Of a stretch of DNA of 64,000 nucleotides, positions 59,393-64,000 are shown in pieces. The stretch lies in contig JAPDOI010000275.1 of NCBI GenBank assembly GCA_029168955.1, forward strand, positions 1-64,000, read 5' to 3'. The notes under the pieces were generated by a model. It had not been told where the DNA came from. It worked only from the letters and a program-made list of their open reading frames with translations, and searched no databases. A program made the translations under genes and the position numbers. Source of the stretch: Aplectana chamaeleonis (lineage: Eukaryota; Nematoda; Chromadorea; Rhabditida; Cosmocercidae). Numbering within the stretch: the stretch's first letter is position 1; each line of letters starts with the position of its first letter.

Positions 59393-60310
59393 TAACACAC
59401 CGGTCAACGCTACGTGGTTACGGTAACGTGGAGTGTTGCAGCGGAGTGTACAGAGGTGCACGGACGCCGCGCGCGACGTCGCGCTCGGCTATCATTGGAT
59501 TCGTTAGTGTTCCTGCGCTTTTCAACTCCCTCACACATTGGTAGAAAAGTTTCCGTGGAGAATAGACCTGCTTAGCTTGCTATCAGTCGGTGAAGAGTGG
59601 AACGGGGGATTTTCGAACATCTCTCCAGGATTGGCTGGGAAACAAGTTCTGATGATGATTTTGGGTTGTTACAGAAAAGTTGGTCTCAACAATGAACATT
59701 CGGCGATTTTTCCAATCGTGATGTATTGTTGCTGCCTTGAAAGCATAGTGGGACAGGGTCTCTCTACACACCGAAGGAAGGGTTGTCCCGCTTTTCGCGG
59801 ATCTAATTCCACTCGGGACCGCTTTGCTTGCATTGAGAAGCGTGACGTTCCGAACTACAAAGAGGGGACAACTCCCTCGGTGTGTAGAGAGCCCTGTCCC
59901 CTCAAAGTTAGGTTGGCGTAGATTAGTCTTTCCCAAAAGCAAGTACTGTTTTACAATAGTCATCGCGATGCTGCGTCACCTCCAGCAAAGAATCCTGTTT
60001 GAAGCCACAAAATTGTCACTAGAGCTGCAAGCACTGTTACTACGAAGGCTGTCAGAAATGCTCACGTGCTCACAAAAACAGCCTTGCTTTATCCTATCCG
60101 AACCACAACAGCTACGAATACATTGCGAATGTAAGAAATGTAGCTTCTCTTTACGAAATCGTACGCTTTTCGCTTGAAATACGCATGAAATAATCGATGC
60201 GGAAACTTGCTCGAATTACAGCCGTCACGTGCGCCGGCCATACACCTCCGGTGCAACACGCCACGATACCGTAACCACGAAGCGTTGACCGGTGTGTTAG
60301 AGAGGCTTGT
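59393..60310. mobile_element. Inverted-repeat element (outermost host of the nest)
   Basis: TAACACACCGGTCAACGCT with the following GTGGTTACGG (59393-59450) is matched in inverse at about 60245-60303. The left tip (CCTCTC) has been separated to 55561-55571 by the Harbinger-like insertion. No convincing target duplication found. A smaller hairpin lies inside at 59749-59906. Confidence 0.55.
59749..59906. repeat. Hairpin, possible small MITE
   Basis: GGGACAGGGTCTCTCTACAC at 59751 is inverted at the right end (GTGTGTAGAGAGCCCTGTCC, to about 59902), with about 40-bp arms. Confidence 0.65.
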
Positions 60311-60605
60311 GCGGCCAGGTGGTATGCCGCGCGCGGCTGGGAGCATGCGTTGCGTGTCGCGTCGCGACGTACCAGCAAGCTTTGATTGAGTCATTTACCT
60401 TCAGCTAGATGTTTGGAAACACATATGATAGGTTCAGTGCAAGAAGTTGACATAAATGATATCCGTAGAATCGAGGGTCTATCGGTAACTTGAAAATGAC
60501 CTCTTTTGCGCATGATTTCTCTGAATATGGTAAGTTCTAATAGAGATCACTACGAATGCCATATTTCTGGGCTATTATCAATCAAATGCGATGTCCTGGC
60601 ATTCA
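60310..60605 (+). repeat. Dispersed repeat, copy 2
   Basis: Homologous to 23707-24000 (see that entry) with scattered substitutions and small indels. Confidence 0.8.
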
Positions 60606-60756
60606 AGGACCGTTCTTAAACTGAAATGCAGTCATTTAGTTGGTGTTGACTCCACGGTGTATCGATGAATCGAAGGTGGTACGCCGCGACGCAGCACGCG
60701 TCGCCTGTCCTTGCCGCGTGCGGCGTACCACCCTTCCCGCACCGCACCAACAGACA

Positions 60757-61113
60757 AATAGTGGAAACAACAGATTCCGAATCAAATCTCACCAAAGTAA
60801 TGAAACGAAAGTCTCTAAATTGCATCCGAGCTCTAATCGAAATCACACTGCGGGAATGCCTGCGACTCCGCCGCAAAATTTTCAAGGCCACGCCCCCATT
60901 CGCTCGCTCGCAAACTTTCCCTTCAAAGGCGTCGGCATAGTTGAAAGTTTGCGAGCGAGCGAATGGGGGCGTGGCCTTGAAAATTTTGCGGCGGAGTCGC
61001 AGCCATCCCCGCAGAGTGTGATTTCGATTAGAGCGCGGATGCAATTTAGAGACTTTCGTTTTATTACTTTGGTGAGATTTGATTCGGAATCTGTTGTTTG
61101 TCTGTTGGCTTTT
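60757..61113. repeat. Near-perfect 350-bp palindrome (foldback)
   Basis: Left arm about 60757-60925, right arm about 60945-61113; loop about 20 bp. The arms share CCGAATCAAATCTCACCAAA, GACTCCGCCGCAAAATTTTC and GCCACGCCCCCATTCGCTCG in inverse order with very few mismatches. Long apparent ORFs in it are mirror images. A separate short inverted repeat GGTGGTACGCCGCG...GCGGCGTACCACC lies at 60676-60733. Confidence 0.9.
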
Positions 61114-62116
61114 CTCGCGTGCGCGGTCAAACTGCGTAGTGCTCCCCACCCTTCATCATTTCTCGCTCGCTCGCTCGCAGATTTTCCACTATGCCGAGGC
61201 CTTAAATGGATCGACGTTTGTCGGGAGTGTGTCCCTTCAAGATGTATCAGGGTGTGCGGTGTTCTCTAATCGCGTTCTCCCCGGAACGTGACCCCTCTTT
61301 TAGGGTAACCGAGGCGCGGTCCACCCCTTTGGTTGAAGGGTGTTTCAGACCTACCTGGAAGTTTTCTTAGATCATCCCAGATCCAAAGTCCAGTTTCTCT
61401 TCGATTATTCAACGATTTAGTTAGTTTAGCGCCATTTCGCTATCGTCTCCGACACTGGCAGCGGTCTCCCACGGGAGTCGGCTGGGAGTCCTAGCCCCAT
61501 CAGCTATAGGACTCCTATTTTTTCTCCTGTAGGACACCGAACATTGCACAGTGGTTGAACGAAATCTCGCTTTGGAGGGAATTTCAAATAATGTTTTCAA
61601 GAATCAAGCCAAACCCGCCTAGTTTTCGTATTGCTCAAACTTGAAGCATGATTTTCATACTTCCCCTGAAGAACTTGCCAGTAATAAAAATTACTACTTG
61701 GGATAAAGCCCCAATAGCTTTCCTCCTTCACCTATCATGAAGGAGGGAATGCGATTCTACAAATCACCCGATCAATCAATGACGGGTGCACCTGTGTGAA
61801 CCTCCAGCAGCCAAATCGGCTCTCCACCCTGCGCGCAGGCGTATCTGAGGCAGCGCCGATTTGATCAGTCGTTCAACGTGGGTGGTCCCGGTCAAGTTCC
61901 GGAGCTGTTTTGTGGTTTAGGTGACCCAATCGAAGCGATGCGACACGATGTCCTGTGGGAGACCGCCTCGCTCTAGTTCGGTCATCCATAGTGCGAAACA
62001 GCTCCTGTAGGTGACCTCGATCGTCGTTTTCTCCTGTGGAAGACCGCTGCCAGTGTCGGAGTGGCGTATGACTTCTCGTCCAAGCAAAAACCAGAAAGGG
62101 ATTCGTATACATTTGT
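61114..62116. other. Repeat-derived intergenic stretch
   Basis: CTCCGACACTGGCAGCGGTC (61448 on) recurs inverted near 62046-62064, suggesting rearranged repeat pieces. No gene recognised. Confidence 0.4.
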
Positions 62117-63292
62117 ACGAGTTTAATTAGGGAGCCCGTCATTAGCCTGGTTCGCACCTCCGTTCACACCTAATTATCTGCGCTCGCACCTCCATCGTTA
62201 ACGACGCCAGCAAAGCTCGGGCAGAGGAGTCCTGGCGCTCAACCAAAGGTCCTAATATTGATTGCGCAAATAGCGGATTAAGTGTTAACCCACTGGAGAT
62301 TTCATAAAGGAGGTTCAAAGTTTGTTTTTTAATCAGCTGCTGTAATTGCAAAGTGGCGCAAGGTATGAGCAAGCAGTGTAGAGGGAAGGAATTGAAAAAA
62401 TATATATATTTGTAAATTGATGACAACAATGATTAGTAGAAAATGAAAGTTCCATAATGGTGATTGAAATGTGATACGTGACTATGATGATAAAATGCTT
62501 CAAAATGTAAACGAGCGGAAAAGTGCGCAAGGTAAAAAATTAACTTATAAAAATGTAAATCGAAAATAAAAATAATGTTAAAAAATGGTAATAAATAATA
62601 AAATTAAACCAGCATGAATAAAGTAAATTTGGTAAGAAAGGCGACTTCGTGACGCAGACTTCAACGGAAATTGCTCTAAATAATTCTTGCCAATGAAAAA
62701 TGTTTTCTTACCTTATCCATGTGGTATGCGCAATACGTGATAAAATGGAGTACATCACTCTCCTGTGACATATCCCCCTATAAATGTATAGATGTGTATA
62801 GGAAATTTTAAAAAATATTAATATAGGTAATTGTGTAGAGATATATACCAGATATTTAATAGGAATGATCATAATCCCTGAAAGATGGTTGTGTGATTTA
62901 CATCAATAACTATTACAACCAATGATGATTAAAGTAATAAATATGTGCTAGATTATCAAGAATGCAAGACATCGTTAATTGCAGGTCAACAAATGATAAA
63001 AAGCATCGCTATTGGTGTAACAATGCGAATACTTTCATCAAATGCAAACCAAACATGCACAGGTTTTTTTAAATACCTCAAAATATGTGTAAAAGAGAAT
63101 AGCAGCAGGGAAGTTGTAGGTCAGAGTGGAATGCAGCGAATAAAATAGAACATTGTTGCCCTGAGGCGAGTATGCGCCAAGTTTTTGACCTTCACCTCGG
63201 TCGAGTCAGAACGGGATCAGTATTGGGCCACTTGGATGAGCGCGAGGAGTCCTCTGTGGGAGGTAGGGCTCCCTAATAAAAATCGTACAAAC
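62117..63292. mobile_element. Degenerate inverted-repeat element, about 1.2 kb
   Basis: TTTGTACGAGTTTAATTAGG (from 62117) with GGAGCCC matches, in inverse, CCTAATAAAAATCGTACAAA (about 63273-63292). Further inside, CAGAGGAGTCCTGGCGCTCA (62222-62241) matches the inverse of 63230-63258. The interior is AT-rich. No target duplication identified. Confidence 0.45.
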
Positions 63293-63551
63293 ATCCTGTA
63301 TTCCGTAGAAAGGCTTCAGTCAAATCACTGACCTCAGCCGGTTATTGTATCTCTGTCGTGATGTCCCAGACAAAGCTAAGAGCCGTCATCCTGTTTCTGT
63401 GAATCGCTCAGAAGATCCACCCTCAGCGAGAATATTCTTTTGTAGTAACAGAATCCATGAAAAGAAGTCTCATGCAGTATCCATACAATTGCCGCTGTTT
63501 CTCTTTTTGTGTGTTATACATTGGAAGTAAGCAGTAGCATCCTGATTTCTC

Positions 63552-63561
63552 ACTGTTTCAG
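63552..63561 (+). promoter_or_regulatory. Putative spliced-leader acceptor of rps-13
   Basis: ACTGTTTCAG ends at 63561, followed by a 29-nt leader and the ATG at 63591. The match to the nematode acceptor consensus and the short leader suggest trans-splicing. Confidence 0.55.
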
Positions 63562-63590
63562 GTAACCGTCAAGTCTTCTAGCCAGCAAAC

Positions 63591-64000
63591 ATGGGTCGCA
63601 TGCACAATCCTGGTAAGGGTATGTCGAAGTCGGCTCTGCCGTACAGACGCTCAGTCCCGTCATGGTTGAAGTTGACCAGCGCCGACGTGCAGGATCAGAT
63701 TGTCAAGCTAGCCAAGAAGGTTTGTTGAGCAGTGCGGAACTTGAGGGTTCGATTCCTTCTGTTACCCAAGACTGGTCTTTTAAATTATCTAGTAGAAGCT
63801 GTTGCGGTGCGAAATTCACGAAAGTGATGATTAGAATCGTGGCAGGTATTAAGTCGTGGTGTTGACTGAAAGGGTTCATGTTGATTATGCTTAGTTTTCA
63901 GGGCCTACGTCCATCGCAGATCGGTGTTATCCTCAGGGACTCCCATGGAGTCGCTCAGGTGCGCCGCGTCACAGGAAACAAGATCTTCAGGATCCTGAAA
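63591..64000 (+). CDS. rps-13: 40S ribosomal protein S13 (uS15), exons 1-2, partial
   Basis: Component of the small ribosomal subunit. Exon 1 is 63591-63719 (43 codons, starting [20 protein letters not shown] and ending KLAKK); exon 2 is 63902 to the window edge ([20 protein letters not shown]...IFRILK). The intron is 182 bp, phase 0, with a TTTTCAG acceptor. These 76 residues are about half of the roughly 150-residue family length and match the family's N-terminal part without gaps. The rest lies right of the window. Confidence 0.97.

Noticed and set aside
59187..59461. Arg/Ser-rich ORFs near 59.2-59.5 kb
   Set aside because: They lie in the terminal GCGACGCGA-rich part of the Harbinger-like element, open on both strands through base composition.
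60616..61269. 177- and 209-codon ORFs
   Set aside because: They are mirror images across the palindrome at 60757-61113 and share no known domain.

Overview
The window is eukaryotic and almost certainly nematode. Genes have short phase-consistent introns with TTTCAG-type acceptors, two genes have a TTTCAG acceptor a few bases before the start codon (typical of spliced-leader trans-splicing), and the transposon fauna (Penelope-like, CR1-like, BEL/Pao-like, mariner and many small inverted-repeat elements) suits a repeat-rich rhabditid or strongylid worm. Genus cannot be fixed from the sequence.

Layout. 1-8557: a satellite of about 200 copies of a 42-bp unit, running off the left edge. 8700-12040: a Penelope-like retroelement with one intact 808-codon ORF (reverse transcriptase plus GIY-YIG nuclease). 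12071-15265: a second minisatellite with 41-bp period. 16530-17601: the last four exons of a major-facilitator transporter gene on +. Exons 2-4 and the 3' flank were then tandemly duplicated (unit A 16826-20062, unit B 20063 to about 30611). Unit B carries intact exons 2'-4' and is split by a 7.5-kb insertion (20617-28126) with a 9-bp target duplication, filled with further repeats. 30.6-43 kb: gene-poor DNA with a TA-flanked palindromic MITE, BEL/Pao gag remnants, a mariner transposase remnant and a purine-rich block.

43090-52991 (minus): a complete NF-X1-type zinc-finger gene that I could join into 23 exons in frame (1151 aa: RG-rich N-terminus, RING/PHD-like module, NF-X1 fingers, R3H domain, acidic tail). 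Its introns hold a 22-bp minisatellite, a hAT-type MITE and a short-unit repeat. 54.5-60.3 kb: a nest of transposons in which up to five successive insertions can be read from target duplications and restored frames. 60.3-63.3 kb: dispersed repeats, a 350-bp near-perfect palindrome and a degenerate inverted-repeat element. 63591-64000: the first two exons of ribosomal protein S13 (uS15), continuing past the right edge.

The three host genes show no operon-like arrangement and no functional link. The main interest is genome structure: four unrelated tandem arrays with 41-42-bp periods, a consensus CRE-type palindrome in every satellite unit, an intact Penelope ORF with an altered catalytic motif and a hammerhead-like scar, and a segmental duplication that could give a transporter alternative C-termini. 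All calls come from reading the sequence; no database search was run.
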